Source: Brachionus plicatilis (Eukaryota > Rotifera > Eurotatoria > Ploima > Brachionidae). From it: DNA of 64,000 nucleotides. The notes beneath the pieces were generated by a model. It searched no databases, was not told the DNA's origin, and was given only the letters and a program-made list of their open reading frames with translations. Below are positions 21,601 to 32,263 of this stretch, one piece after another. The stretch lies in NCBI GenBank assembly GCA_010279815.1, contig QEOQ01000395.1, positions 1-64,000 of the forward strand, read 5' to 3'. The stretch's first letter is position 1, and each line of letters begins with the position of its first letter. Position numbers and translations under genes: made by a program.

Positions 21601-24600
21601 GAAAAAGTTATGACCTTCTGAAAAAATTCCGGAAACTTTTTCTTCACCCGTTATTGTAAAAATTTGTACACAAACTCTGCAATTTTCTGTAAATATACAC
21701 CATCAAAAAAATGTAATCAAAATATACAATACATCGCAGAGGTTGTGCAGAGCTTAGAATTCAGTTGTTCAATTTTGTACTGCTTGCAGAACCCTTTTTG
21801 GGCAATTAGAAAAAAAAAGATGACGTTTTTCCTTTTTAAATTGTAATTTTTGTACAAAAATTTCACATTGTCAATTAATCTGTCTCCTTATCTTATTTAC
21901 TAGATAAGATCATTTCTTCATTCGAGATCTTCAAGAGTAAATGTGATCAATATCCAATTAAATCAATGGTTTCACAAGGTTCAGCAATTAGCCCACTTCT
22001 TTCATAGATGACGTGCATTAGGAAATCTTGACAAATCCTAAACAGGATCTTTTTCCTGCTTAAATTAATTCTCAGAAACTAACATCAAAAAAATAGAAAA
22101 TCTTAAATATCTAAAATAGAGACTATGAAAGTCTTAGACTACAAAAAGTCTCATGGCGGCTTTTAGAGTTGAATGAGAACGGAGTCATTCCGTCCTATCT
22201 TTTTTTTTTCTATATTTACTTATTTTTTAACACTTTTCTTTTGGGTTTTTTAAAATCTTTAGTGAAATTAATCACAATAGAATATGATGACTTTTTTCAA
22301 ACAGTCAATGAGTTTTTCTGCTTGAAATAAATTCAATCATTTGTTTCTGTTCTTTGGTACTGAATTTTAACTTAATTAATAAATAATAAAGGACTTGCTG
22401 ATATACATACATTTGATCAGAGTTGTTTTTAAAGTCAAATGTCTAAAGTCAAACCAGAATTTAATTTTTTTTAAGTCCGACTTAGTACTTAGTATTCTTT
22501 GGAGGTTGCCACAAAACTAGCTGGAACGGCAAAGAGAGCATTCATCGCTAATAATCATGGCCAAATGATCTTTTTGCCGTTCCAGCTAATTATTTTGACA
22601 GCCATAAATCGGTATTGGGAAATTCAAGTACAAAATGAACAAAAATTCTTCCTTTTCTAGTAAATCAAAATTAGAGTTAAAAGAATTTATTTTAAAAAAT
22701 ACTGCAATATATACTGCTTTTTTACCTAATATAAATTCTTTATTCTCTTTATTTTTAGTAAATCAAGTCAATAATCAATTTAAATCTTATGTTGATGTTT
22801 ATTCATTATCCTATTTAACTTTAGAAAAATTATTTAAGGTAAAAATAAGTGCAACAAAGTATGTTGCAGCATTTTTTAAACAAAAATTAATTATCTTTAA
22901 TTTTTATTTACTAAAAGAGGAAGAATTTTTGTTCATTTTGAACTTAAAATTCACAATACCCACATAATCCTTTTACCGTTCCAGCTAGTTATTGTGGCGG
23001 CATTGTGAAATTTGGTACAAAAAACAAAAACAAAATATTAAAAGTGCCAAAGCTAAAGTTCTAAAGGACCAAAACATGTTTTGTAAATTGTAGCAACTGA
23101 TACATCTTTTGTACCACCAATATATTGATTCTGCAAAACTCTGCAATAAATCTGCAAACAAACTGGTGTTTTTTATATTTTGGTTTTGTTTTTTGTACTA
23201 AAATTCACAATGTTCTGAATTTTGCAGAATTTTGCAGAATCAGTATACTGGTGGTACAAAGGATGTATCAGTTGCTACAATTTCGAAACATGATTTGGTC
23301 CCTCAGAACTTAACCTTTGGCACTATTAGTATTTTGTTTTTGATTTTTGTACCATTTGCCTATTGTGGCGGCCACATGAATATTTTGCCGTTCCAGTTAG
23401 TTATTGTGGCGGCCACATGAATATTTTGCCGTTCCAGTTAGTTATTGTGGCGGCCACATGAATATTTTGCCGTTCCAGTTAGTTATTGTGGCGGCCACAT
23501 GAATATNNNNNNNNNNNNNNNNNNNNNNNNNNNNNNNNNNNNNNNNNNNNNNNNNNNNNNNNNNNNNNNNNNNNNNNNNNNNNNNNNNNNNNNNNNNNNN
23601 NNNNNNNNNNNNNNNNNNNNNNNNNNNNNNNNNNNNNNNNNNNNNNNNNNNNNNNNNNNNNNNNNNNNNNNNNNNNNNNNNNNNNNNNNNNNNNNNNNNN
23701 NNNNNNNNNNNNNNNNNNNNNNNNNNNNNNNNNNNNNNNNNNNNNNNNNNNNNNNNNNNNNNNNNNNNNNNNNNNNNNNNNNNNNNNNNNNNNNNNNNNN
23801 NNNNNNNNNNNNNNNNNNNNNNNNNNNNNNNNNNNNNNNNNNNNNNNNNNNNNNNNNNNNNNNNNNNNNNNNNNNNNNNNNNNNNNNNNNNNNNNNNNNN
23901 NNNNNNNNNNNNNNNNNNNNNNNNNNNNNNNNNNNNNNNNNNNNNNNNNNNNNNNNNNNNNNNNNNNNNNNNNNNNNNNNNNNNNNNNNNNNNNNNNNNN
24001 NNNNNNNNNNNNNNNNNNNNNNNNNNNNNNNNNNNNNNNNNNNNNNNNNNNNNNNNNNNNNNNNNNNNNNNNNNNNNNNNNNNNNNNNNNNNNNNNNATC
24101 TCACTGTGCTCCTCATTTAGACCAAACAACTTAATTTTGTTTGCTTCGTGTTGAGCTTTTTTCTTCAATCGGCACGCTCTGCTCGCAATTTTGTTCTTCT
24201 CCCTCTTCATGTTGACCCTCTCGCCACCATCGCCAAAACTAGCACTAAGATTTGCCGACGCACCATTACCCACAGGAGCAAAAGCGTTCATTTGATATGA
24301 CTTTTGAATAAAATCCTTGATCTGATTGCCCAAATTGTAGAGCTTTTCAGCATTTGGCGTCACATCGTTGCCATCGCCCTTTCTCAGCTTGTTCAGCGCA
24401 CTTCCACTTTTGGCATTGAGCGACTGCAGCTGAAAGACGGGATCATAGAAATCGCGGTGCAAATGAGGATCTTTGTTGCGCAAAGTCAAAACCTTTTTGG
24501 TCTTGGGTCCCTTCGACTGAATATTGTACTGCCAAAAGTAAGCATCGCGGTTCTTCGACATCATCAGGTCGAACAGCGACTCCGAGTTCACATAGGAGCC

Positions 24601-25955
24601 GGGCGCCGACTGCAGCGCCTTTTTTTTCGAGTCATTCGAGTCCGAGTCGGTAAAGTCGGACTGTTCGTCGTCCGACTCCCTTTTGGCGCGCTTGTTCTGC
24701 AGCTGCCGCTTGGCCTTTCTGTTCAGCAGCTTTTTCACCGTCTTGTTCACCGGCAGACTCGACGACGACACCGACACCGCCGCCGGCTCGCTCTCCTCCT
24801 CCGACTCCTCATCGCTCTCGTCCCACTCTTCATCGTCGCTCTCCTCGTCCTGCTCGACCTTGAACCCGAGCATGTCGCTCGGCTGGTCAAGAAAAAAGTC
24901 GTTCAAATTGTCGTCGAACAAAATGGGCGACGACAGCTTCAACTTGCCAAATCTGTCCTCTTCCAGCGGCTCCACCAGTTCGCTCTTCACCACTATCTGC
25001 TCCAGATTGGTCGCCGACGCCCGCTTGTTAGCCGGCGCATCCAGCAGCGGGCTGTTCGAGCGCTTAAAGCTCAAATAATTGGCCGGCAAGCTCGACGAGT
25101 AGATGTGCTCCGCGTACTCCATGCCAAAGTGGTGACCCGCGCCGAACTGGTAGCCACCGCCGCTTGACCCCGACCCCTCTTGCTGCTGCGGCTGAGTTTG
25201 GTTCTGGTTGAGGATGAGCTGGGTGAGCACGGGGTCGGAGCGCTGTGCGTCCAAATGCTGAAAGTCACAGTTGGACGGCAGAGAGCACGCGGCGCTAAGG
25301 AACTGCATCTCCGAGTCCAGTTCCTCTTCGATTTTCATGATGTTTCTTTGCTTGTGGCCGCTCATTTGGTTAAGTTGGTGGTGGAGTTTTCTGGGCGGCG
25401 GCGGCTTGGCCACAAACGGGCCGTTGTTGTTCAGGTCGAGGTCGCTCTTGAACACAAACGATGGGTTGATCTCGTCGTTGACAAACGGCGACTGGGTGCT
25501 GTCCGACAGGGTTGTGTTGACGAGCAGGGACTCGAGGTCGAACTGGATGTCGTGCTGAAATTGGTAGACGGGCTGCTGGTTCTGGTAGTGGTATTGTGGC
25601 TGGTAGTGCTGGGGCGAGAGCGAGTAGGAGGCCGGCGATATGGACGTGTCCATGATGCCCGGGTCGAACTGCGTCGAGTCCTCCTGGTTGAGCCGCGGCT
25701 GCCAGTTGAGTACGCTCGCCGTGTTAACGTTGGCCACCATTGACTGCTGTTGGCCGCTTCCGATCGGAATTGGATTACTCTTGGAGGGAAAAAAAAAAAA
25801 TTTTTTTGGTTTTTTTTTGTCTGCCTAGAGCTTCTAAGTCTTACCATTTGTCTAAACTCTGAATTTAAATGAATCTGATTGCTTATATTTGGAGACGATT
25901 TGGTCATGGCTATGAGAAATTTGGCTAAATTTCTTCTATTTTTAAATAGATTCAT
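18476..25955 (-). CDS. CREBRF: REPTOR/CREBRF-family bZIP transcription factor, four coding exons
   Basis: Nuclear bZIP regulator; in flies REPTOR is a TORC1-repressed activator of starvation genes, and in vertebrates CREBRF modulates CREB3. Exons by my reading: 25955-25845, 25779-24105, 19892-19767, 18693-18476, which join in phase to 709 codons (human CREBRF is about 640). Family marks are an acidic stretch (about 348-368), YFWQYNIQSKGPK (about 451-463), DVTPNAEKLYNLG (about 509-521), the basic region KREKNKIASRACRLKKKAQH (about 562-581), then a zipper containing FIDCINS, and a C-terminal VAGNTDGYVHSLM block matching the vertebrate tail. The gap at 23507-24097 falls wholly inside the second intron, which also holds LINE and MITE debris. 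The start could instead be Met17 (25907). Confidence 0.85.
18694..19766 (-). other. REPTOR/CREBRF intron 3 (1073 bp)
   Basis: Runs from donor GTAAGC at 19766 to acceptor AAAAG at 18694. AT-rich, with no repeat recognised. Confidence 0.7.
19767..19892 (-). CDS. CREBRF: REPTOR/CREBRF exon 3 (leucine zipper)
   Basis: Flanked by acceptor TTTTTTTTCAAG and donor ATAA/GTAAGC. The first two bases complete a Lys codon from exon 2, then 41 codons follow, including FIDCINSARDLIRKRL and DLIDELIKKKI. When joined, the segment after the basic region (GLN-EEHKQFIDCINS) has exactly the same length as the human GLNTEYDNLLFVINS block, which strongly supports these splice sites. Confidence 0.8.
19933..19968 (+). 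repeat. Pogo/Tigger-like terminus
   Basis: CAGTCAAATCTCTATGTAAA preceded by TA, followed by CGAAGTTTCCGTAACC. This resembles the pogo/Tigger end consensus. No partner end identified. Confidence 0.4.
19969..20597. other. Intronic sequence, no gene
   Basis: Includes a short minus-strand open frame (20026-20235) without protein-like features. It may be decayed upstream LINE sequence. Confidence 0.35.
20598..21240 (+). pseudogene. CR1/L2-like LINE 3' fragment in the REPTOR intron
   Basis: Lies antisense to the host gene. The frame from 20598 reads VYKANRVLGQIKNVF, then GLVRPHLEYAACIW and VQRRAPKLVQ, stopping at 20869. The second part (20912-21190) continues in another frame with TSRYNLVTNRVVSKWNALPQ. 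These blocks match the 3566-4705 element in the same order. A stop or frameshift near 20870 breaks it, so it is inactive. The 3' end shows an irregular (ACT)n-like tail near 21215-21238. Confidence 0.75.
21299..21651. mobile_element. TA-flanked MITE, 353 bp
   Basis: The ends ACGGGTGAAGAAAAA and its inverse are flanked by TA on both sides (21297-21298 and 21652-21653). Inverted similarity continues inward for about 100 bp, including GGTCATAA..CCTTC and AAATCACTTGGC. It has no coding capacity. Tc1/mariner-type MITE by its TA duplication. Confidence 0.75.
21654..22515. other. AT-rich intronic sequence, no gene seen
   Basis: The open frame at 21664-21846 is short and low in complexity. Nothing else recognised. 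Confidence 0.4.
22516..22612. repeat. Inverted-repeat element carrying the GCCGTTCCAGCTA motif
   Basis: TAGCTGGAACGGCAAA near 22518 faces TTTGCCGTTCCAGCTA near 22572. The right motif followed by ATTATTTTGACAGCC is a diverged version of the 41-bp unit repeated at 23360-23506. Confidence 0.55.
22635..22967 (+). CDS. 110-codon ORF inside repetitive intronic DNA, doubtful
   Basis: ATG-to-stop frame rich in Phe, Leu, Lys and Asn, with no recognised domain. A possible donor (AAG/GTAAAA) sits near 22840, and the sequence from there on (GTGCAACAAAGTATG...) is shared with 7120-7160. The frame is therefore at least partly transposon sequence. It is antisense to the REPTOR gene and most likely not a host gene. 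Confidence 0.2.
   Translation: MNKNSSFSSKSKLELKEFILKNTAIYTAFLPNINSLFSLFLVNQVNNQFKSYVDVYSLSYLTLEKLFKVKISATKYVAAFFKQKLIIFNFYLLKEEEFLFILNLKFTIPT
23006..23352. repeat. Foldback repeat; right arm is copy 2 of the 6798-7005 repeat
   Basis: The left arm (about 23006-23150) is the inverse of the right arm (about 23222-23352): for example GTAGCAACTGATACATC faces GATGTATCAGTTGCTAC. The right arm plus loop (23163-23352) is almost identical to 6798-7005. Confidence 0.7.
23360..23506 (+). repeat. 41-bp tandem repeat array truncated by the assembly gap
   Basis: Three complete 41-bp units (23360-23400, 23401-23441, 23442-23482) and 24 bases of a fourth, essentially identical, containing GTGGCGGCCACATGAATATT and TTGCCGTTCCAGTTAG. 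The array runs directly into the Ns, so its true length is unknown and it is the likely cause of the gap. There are no spacers, so it is not CRISPR-like. Confidence 0.92.
23507..24097. other. Assembly gap (591 Ns)
   Basis: Unknown bases. By the exon reading above it lies inside a REPTOR/CREBRF intron, just beyond the donor at 24104. Confidence 0.99.
24105..25779 (-). CDS. CREBRF: REPTOR/CREBRF exon 2 (activation region and bZIP basic region)
   Basis: Starts after acceptor CCCTCCAAG (exon base 25779) in phase 0 and runs 558 codons plus one base to CACA/GTGAGA at 24105/24104. The ATG at 25738-25740 is internal: thirteen in-frame codons precede it. Contains Gln/Tyr-rich and Pro-rich N-terminal segments, an Asp/Glu block, a bipartite Lys/Arg region (KKLLNRKAKRQ), the YFWQYN motif and the basic region. 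Much more GC-rich than its surroundings. Confidence 0.85.
25780..25844 (-). other. REPTOR/CREBRF intron 1 (65 bp)
   Basis: Donor ATG/GTAAGA and acceptor TTTCCCTCCAAG with a long T tract; phase 0. A minimal-size intron. Confidence 0.75.
25845..25955 (-). CDS. CREBRF: REPTOR/CREBRF exon 1 (N-terminus)
   Basis: 37 codons from the ATG at 25955, or 21 from the second ATG at 25907, to a good donor. The peptide ends NQIHLNSEFRQM and splices in phase 0 onto SNPIPIGSGQQQS of exon 2. The start is not certain: both ATGs are in frame and no upstream stop was used to decide. Confidence 0.65.
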
Positions 25956-28900
25956 TCATTTTTTATCTATTATTATTAGTGATTGAAAGGATTAATTTTG
26001 TGTGTATGTGCCATGGTCTTTTAATAATAACTCAACAACAAAAATTTTTTTTTTTTTCTATCTTTACAATTATTTATTCGAATTTTTGCATGAATGATTG
26101 AAAATTTGGGGGGGGTGAGGGTGGCATTGAGTCTGGAAAGGAAAAAATGATAAATGAAAAATGCGAGATCGCTCTTGCTGCTAAAAGTGAGCAAAAAGGA
26201 ATTTTTTATGTAAATTTGTTCTTTTTAGCCTTTTGAGTGCGCGTTGTGTTTTTTAACTTTTAGATTTTCGACTGACTACCAAGTCTTGAATAGGCTGTTT
26301 ATCATAATCTATTTTTCAGTTAGCGAACAAATTAGAATAAAAATTAAAATATGCGCAAGTTTTTGATCACGTGACAAAAAAATAAACAACAACAAAAAAT
26401 TTAATTAAGTTATTAGTTAAGTTTTGAATAATTTTTGTCTATTTTGGAAGAACAGCTAGATTTTATTTTGATAATTTATTTCTATAACTACTTTGTGCAT
26501 ATAATTTTCGTCTTTTTGGTTGCTGGAAAAAAGAATTACTTAACCAATGTCATTAAAAACTTATCATTTTTTTTATATTTTAATTTTTTTAGACATATTT
26601 AAATATATTTTTTAATTACAATAATTAATAAAATTTGCTAAAATTTAAAATATTCGAAAATTTCTGATGCCCAAAAATAATTTATAAAAAAAAATGGTAA
26701 AAAATAACCCTATTTTTGTTACGGTTATTTTTTGAAATTGAAGAATTAACCCAAATAATTGATTGGGTGTCGTGATACAAGATCAACAACAACATGGAGC
26801 TTACATCAGCAACGTCTTACTTACATCATTAAACAACAAATGTAACATCAAACAACAAACAACTGGCAATCCTATGGAAGTTGTTTGTAGTTTTATAAAA
26901 TTGCGCACGGCACTATATTTAATTTATTTATAAACTAACTACCAGCTAATGAAAGAAAAAACATTTTTTTAATTTTATTATTAAATTTTATTATTAGCAT
27001 GGTTACTTAGAGTGGCCACTTTCATTTATTTGTTTAGAATAAAAGCTTATTAAATATAATCGTTTATTTGACATTTTAATACTCTATTGGAAGTTACTTC
27101 AATAATCAGATATTTTTAGTTTTAAAAAAAAAGATCTAGGTGACTATTTTTCTACAATAATACTTGGGCTATTATCTTGAAAACATATGGTTTGTTTACG
27201 GCAACTCAGGATTTTATTCAAAAACCAGGTCTTATGGTCCAACTGGTACTTTTGCTTAAAAAATCATCAAATTCTCTACAATATGGTATCTGGTCGGAAG
27301 TTTTTCGGATAATTCCTAAAACCATCCGACCGCGGTCCGTGTCTTAGCATAAGCCGCTAAGACAGGCGCAATTTTTATGAAATAAATAAATTAGACCCAA
27401 AATTATTTCCCTATTAAAATCAACCTTTATATTCTATTCCTAAAAAAAAAAAATTAGTTGACTTCAATTTGATCTAAACAAAGAGAAAATAGGTCCCGGA
27501 ACTTAAAAAGAAAAGTTACAAAAATGACCAGCAATGAGACTGGACAAACAAATTTGAATGGAATTAACAGCAACAATAAAATTATTCTTGTGACTACATT
27601 TAGATGTACAAACTGCCAAATCTAAAATAGATACTCTAATTTATGTGTCTTGAATTGGTGAGAGACACATATGTTATTTTAATGCGTCTTAGACTTGTTA
27701 CCAAACTAGCAAATATTATGCCACACAATTGAATGTATCTCGTTGGAAAGTGCACCTATAACACTAAAAATAAGAACAGTTTTATTTTTTGTTTCTAATT
27801 TGATAAGCTACTAAAATTATGAATTAGTTTTGGGATACAGAACAAACTAAAAAATGTAAGGAATTTTTTTACATAATGAATCGAACAAGTTTATAAATAC
27901 AGGCAAATGTTTTGAATCATAATAATTGAATCACGTGATTTTTTCTCTCTTTTTGCTCAAACAAAAAATAGCTCTCTTTAGTAGACAAAGCAGCATTTTG
28001 TCTTTGAAATAAAGGCATTCAAAAACTCTAAATCCCAGTCGCCATTTTTGAAATTAAATAAATTTCTCATGATAAAAATTACGTAATTCATTAAATTAAC
28101 ATTTATTATGACTAGATTTATTTTTTATTATTTTATAGCAGGCTGGAGAGAAAAAAATCTTTAAAAAAAATCTAAAAAAATTAGAAAAACCATAGCCTTT
28201 TTGTTAAATTGTGTAATTCTTGTCACCAGCACCAAACGATTGATTTATTTAGTGAATAAAAAAAATGAAATAAAAAATTCTTAAAACTTTCAATGCCAAA
28301 AAAATATGATTGAAGAAAATTTTAACATCTAATAATTAAAAATTATTTAAGTGCTGCTACGATACTACGGAATTACTTTTTTTAAAGTTATATAAGCTTA
28401 ATTGCAGCATATTTTAGCATATTTCACCAAATAATACCGAGGAAAAAAGCTGTTTATAAAAAATCTGGAAATATTTTTTTTTTAAATATTTCAATTTCTC
28501 AGAGAAAAAAAAAGTAAATAAATTTTTTGCATCAAATAATTTATTTTTTTGATAAGAGATAAAGCATCAAAAAAGCTTAAACCCTGGCAAAATCATGCAT
28601 GGAATAATTTTGTTTAAGTGTCCCAATGTTAAAATAAGTTCTCCCTAAAAAGCGGTAAGCGGAAATTCGGCACCTTCAATTTTTCCAAAAATAAAAAAAC
28701 CAAAAAAAACGAGAGAAAATAAAAATTCGATAAAACATATTTTAAGAATATAATTATTTAATTTTGTTTAACAAAAAAAGTAAAGTTTGTTTGAAATTAT
28801 TCCAATATTAATTCGAAATTATTATTAGTTATTCGATTATTAGAATATTAATGCTAGACCAGTTTATGGCATTTAGCATTGATATTAAGCAACTGTGCGC

Positions 28901-28996
28901 CTTTTGTTAAATTTTAATTGCCCACTTATAAACTTAAGTTTATTTTTTTAATAAACAAAACTTATAAAAATATAACTAACAACAATAATTTAGGCT
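25956..28996. other. AT-rich upstream region of REPTOR/CREBRF, no gene supported
   Basis: About 3 kb 5' of the bZIP gene. It contains a GGGGGGG tract near 26110. A 42-codon plus-strand frame at 27187-27312 (WSNWYFCLKNHQILYNMV) and a 33-codon frame at 27523-27624 are too short to judge. Promoter elements could not be assigned. Confidence 0.45.
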
Positions 28997-29531
28997 GTAG
29001 CAGGGGCATCTCGAAATTGACGATCGATTGAAATATCATTCCAATTCAAATAAATTATCTTTAGATATTAAAATTAATTTTTGAATATTAATTTCACTAA
29101 TTTTAATGTAACATACTTTAAATGTTATGTAGATTTAAAAAATTAAAAAATAATTAAAAAATTATTTTCTCAACCCATTTATATAATTGATTTTAAAGTT
29201 TCAAATTTATAAACTGATTTTTTCGAAAGTTTATTTCTAAAATATTTATATCTAGAAATCAAAATTAAAAATTAAATTTAAAAATGAATTTCAAATATTA
29301 AATTCCAATTAAGTAATAAAATGAAAAGATCGATCTTTTCTTCAAATATTTTTGGAATCGATCTTTCCCTAAAAAAATTTATTTTATTTTTTAAATCTAC
29401 ATTACATATAAAGTATGCTACATTAAAATTATTTAAATTAATTCAACGATTAATTTTGATATCTAAAGATAATCTCTTTAAATTGAAGTGATATTTTGAA
29501 TTGATCATCAACTTCAAGATGCCGTAGCAGG
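28997..29531. mobile_element. Small inverted-repeat transposon with 8-bp duplication
   Basis: Element 29005-29523 (519 bp) is flanked by direct 8-bp copies of GTAGCAGG (28997-29004 and 29524-29531). The ends are GGCATCTCGAAATTGACGAT and the inverse of GGCATCTTGAAGTTGATGAT. Inverted similarity extends far inward, so it can fold back on itself. No coding capacity. GG...CC ends and an 8-bp duplication would fit Merlin- or hAT/P-type elements; the superfamily is an inference. A partial relative is at 5105. Confidence 0.8.
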
Positions 29532-31189
29532 AGAAATCCTGCGAGTGAATAAAAAATGCTTATATTTTACTCAGTACCTATTTATATTTATCTAGTTCCA
29601 AATAACATTTAATTCAAAACCAAAAAAAAAATTAGTACCTTACTAGTACCAAAAATAATTTAATAATACCTACCATTATTTTGTTTACCTAATTAGGTTC
29701 AATTATTTTAGCTAGTACCATATACCAACATCATTTTTAAACAATACAAGGATAAAGATAAAGATGTTGTTGTTAAAACATCAGCTCGATTGGCTAAAAA
29801 GAATGAAATTTATTTATTTTTTTCTTCAATAAGTCAAAGTATTTCTTTTTTACAATTAAATAAATTTTATGAAAAATTACATTTTTTTCTAATAAACCTG
29901 AATAAAAAATTCTTGGGTACTATAAAATTTAACTAAGTACGACTAAAACATATTTTGTATTTCTAAATTATTTTGGGGTACTTGGTAAAATATTATTAGG
30001 TACTGAGTCAAATAAAAACCATATAAAAAAAATTCTCTTTAAGTGTAGTTATTTGTTAGTTGTCTCGATTTTCTATGTTTGTATCCTCGTATTTCACTTG
30101 TTTGACTAATTGCACAGATCGAATTAGCAAAGTCGTTTGAAATTGGAAACAAAATTGGAATGAATCTTAATAGAGAAAAAGATACACTTTAACAAATACA
30201 AAAAGTTCTTTATCAAATATCTCTTTTATCAAATATGCTGAAAAAATCTGATAAAATTTCTTAATTTAAGATTGCAAAAATTGTAATTTATGGAAGCGGC
30301 GAATGATGATAAAAAAAATTAAGAACCAATAAAATTGATCAGGGTATTTTTTTTAATTTAACACTTAAAATTGTTAAATTATTTTTCTTTTTGGTTACTC
30401 TTTCTTTTTTTTCTACAAAAATACTATGTTTTAGTCAAATATATATAAATAAAATTACAATTTTTCTATTTACTAAAAAATTTGAATTTTCTGTTAAATT
30501 TAGAATTTGAAGACAACATGAGATTCATGATCATTATCACATGATCATAACTTAATTGATTGAAATCTCATTAAAATTGATGAAATAAGCTTTTTTAAAT
30601 AACTAAATTGATGCACAATTTAAAAATTCTAAAAAAATATTTTGAAATTATAGATCTTTCCCATGTAATTGCATTAAAACACCTTTTAATAATTTGATTA
30701 AAGATTAAAAAGTAGGTTTCTTGATCAGAAGAGAAAAAATTTGATCTGATGAATGTGTGGCTGAATCTTCACGGTGTGTAAATAAGGGAATTACAAAACC
30801 TTAATTGCAAATAAAAGAATTTTGTGGAAATTTTGGAGAGTCACAGAAAGCCACCATAATGAAGAAACGTATCAGGAGGTGATGAAACATTATTTTAAAG
30901 CAAAATCTGAATTTAAAAGACATAGGAAAATTTATAGCAGATGATTCGAAATTTTAATTTTCGACATTTAGTGTGCGGTTGAAAGGTATCATCTACACCA
31001 AAGGCTCTTCTGCAAGCGCATAGGGCTAACTACCCGACCGCCTAAGTATACAAACTAGTCACAAAGAAATCAAGAAACCAGAAAGAAGCTCAATTCTTGA
31101 GTGGAAATCAAAAGTAATGACCCTATGCTCCACAAGGAGTGAATAAGGAAAAAAAATGAGCTTCTATTGTCTAGGAATTTTTTTAATTT
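29532..31189. other. AT-rich stretch, no intact gene
   Basis: Only low-complexity sequence until about 30960, where GC-richer debris, possibly the decayed N-terminal part of the Tc1 transposase that follows, begins. No frame there is readable for more than about 15 codons. Confidence 0.4.
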
Positions 31190-31568
31190 GACAGAAGGCT
31201 TAATTCTCACAGATATGTTGATATTTTAGGAAATAAATTCCATCAATGGATATGTAGAGAGAAGAAGAGGCCTTCATATTTCAGCAAGACAATGCCCCTT
31301 GTCATCGCGCCAAAATAGTGAAGAAATGGTTCCAAGAGCTAAATATTGGAGTATTATCTTGGCCTGCGTATAGCCCAGACCTTAATTGCATTGAAAATTT
31401 ATGGAGTTGACTCGATAAAGAGATTGCAAAAAAGAGACAAGGTCATTGGATGAGCTGAAGGAATTCGTCCCAAGTATTCTAAATAATATACCAAAATCAA
31501 TTTTAGAGAACTTAGTAGACTCAATGCCAAAAAGAATTTATTTATTTGTTAATGCTCCTTCAGAATAA
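31190..31568 (+). pseudogene. Tc1-family transposase C-terminal relic
   Basis: Reads FIFQQDNAPCHRAKIVKKWF, then LSWPAYSPDLNCIENLW, hallmarks of the DDE transposase of Tc1 elements (second catalytic Asp in QQDNAP, the PDLN-IENLW block with the final acidic residue). A stop directly follows ENLWS, and the C-terminal SLDELKEFVPSILNNIPKS / VDSMPKRI block is in another frame, so the gene is dead. The N-terminal DNA-binding domain is not recognisable. No terminal repeats found. Confidence 0.8.
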
Positions 31569-31734
31569 AAAAAAATATAATAAAATAAAATTAAATAAGG
31601 GAAAAATAAATAAAAAATAAATAAGAAATAAAACATGTTTAAATATTTGATAATTTAGGAAAAAAAAGAAGAAATCACCATGTAACAATTACTCAATGGA
31701 GTTTGATATTCGATATATCTTGATTCGAAACTTT

Positions 31735-32235
31735 CTCTATTTTCTTACACCAGTCTGACGACCCGTGGAACAGAGTAACTCAATACTGCCCTGACATGTC
31801 TCTCACTCAACTCAAAAAGTCGATTTGAAATTGTTAGTAGATTTAGTTTATTGAAGGCCTCTTGGTGTATAATATTGGAGAGAATATCATATTTCAGCTT
31901 CTAAATAAATCGAACTGCTGAATTTTGAATAACTTGTATTTTTTTAATGTTAGTTTCTGAAAATGAATTTAAACAAGGAAAAGATTAATCCAAGATTGAT
32001 CCTATTAAGGATTTGTAAAGATTGCCTAATGTTTTTGGTTTTAGATCCCATTTCCTATTTGAGAGATATTTTATTAAGTTGAGCCTTGAATTACAGCGCT
32101 CGCTCTTTTAATTCATCCACTATTCGACTAATTGTAAGTTTTGAATCAAATGTGATTCCTAAGAATTTGACTTTTCCCTCTTTATTTAAATTTCTATCAT
32201 TAATTTTAAGATCAAGATTTATTTTAACATAAAAG
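31735..32235 (-). pseudogene. Jockey/I-like LINE fragment, minus strand
   Basis: Minus-strand frames read KVKFLGITFDSKLTISRIV, then (shifted) CNSRLNLIKYLS and NLYKSLIGSILD, then VIQNSAVR and LFELSERHVRAVLSYSVPR. The same blocks in the same order occur in the plus-strand copy at 32841-33389. Several stops and frameshifts. It overlaps in content with the adjacent plus-strand tail at 32264, so the two are separate insertions in opposite orientation. Confidence 0.7.
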
Positions 32236-32263
32236 GATTCTCATTTCATTCCATTTTTTTTAA

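Larger units (their letters stand above)
19893..24104 (-). other. REPTOR/CREBRF intron 2 (about 4.2 kb including the gap)
   Basis: Donor GTGAGA at 24104, acceptor at 19893. It contains the first assembly gap, a 41-bp tandem array, a foldback repeat, a MITE, an antisense LINE fragment and a pogo-like terminus. It acts as a sink for insertions. Confidence 0.7.

Noticed and set aside
23360..23506. 41-bp array as a CRISPR
   Set aside because: Head-to-tail units without spacers, in a eukaryotic intron.
23479..25740. The bZIP frame running through the Ns as a 753-residue protein
   Set aside because: The X-filled part is an artefact of translating Ns. A donor before the gap and phase-matched exons at 19.8 and 18.6 kb explain the C-terminus better.
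24304..25743. Plus-strand open frames (up to 287 codons) opposite the REPTOR exon
   Set aside because: Antisense shadows of a GC-rich coding exon: Arg/Leu/Val-rich, with no domain.
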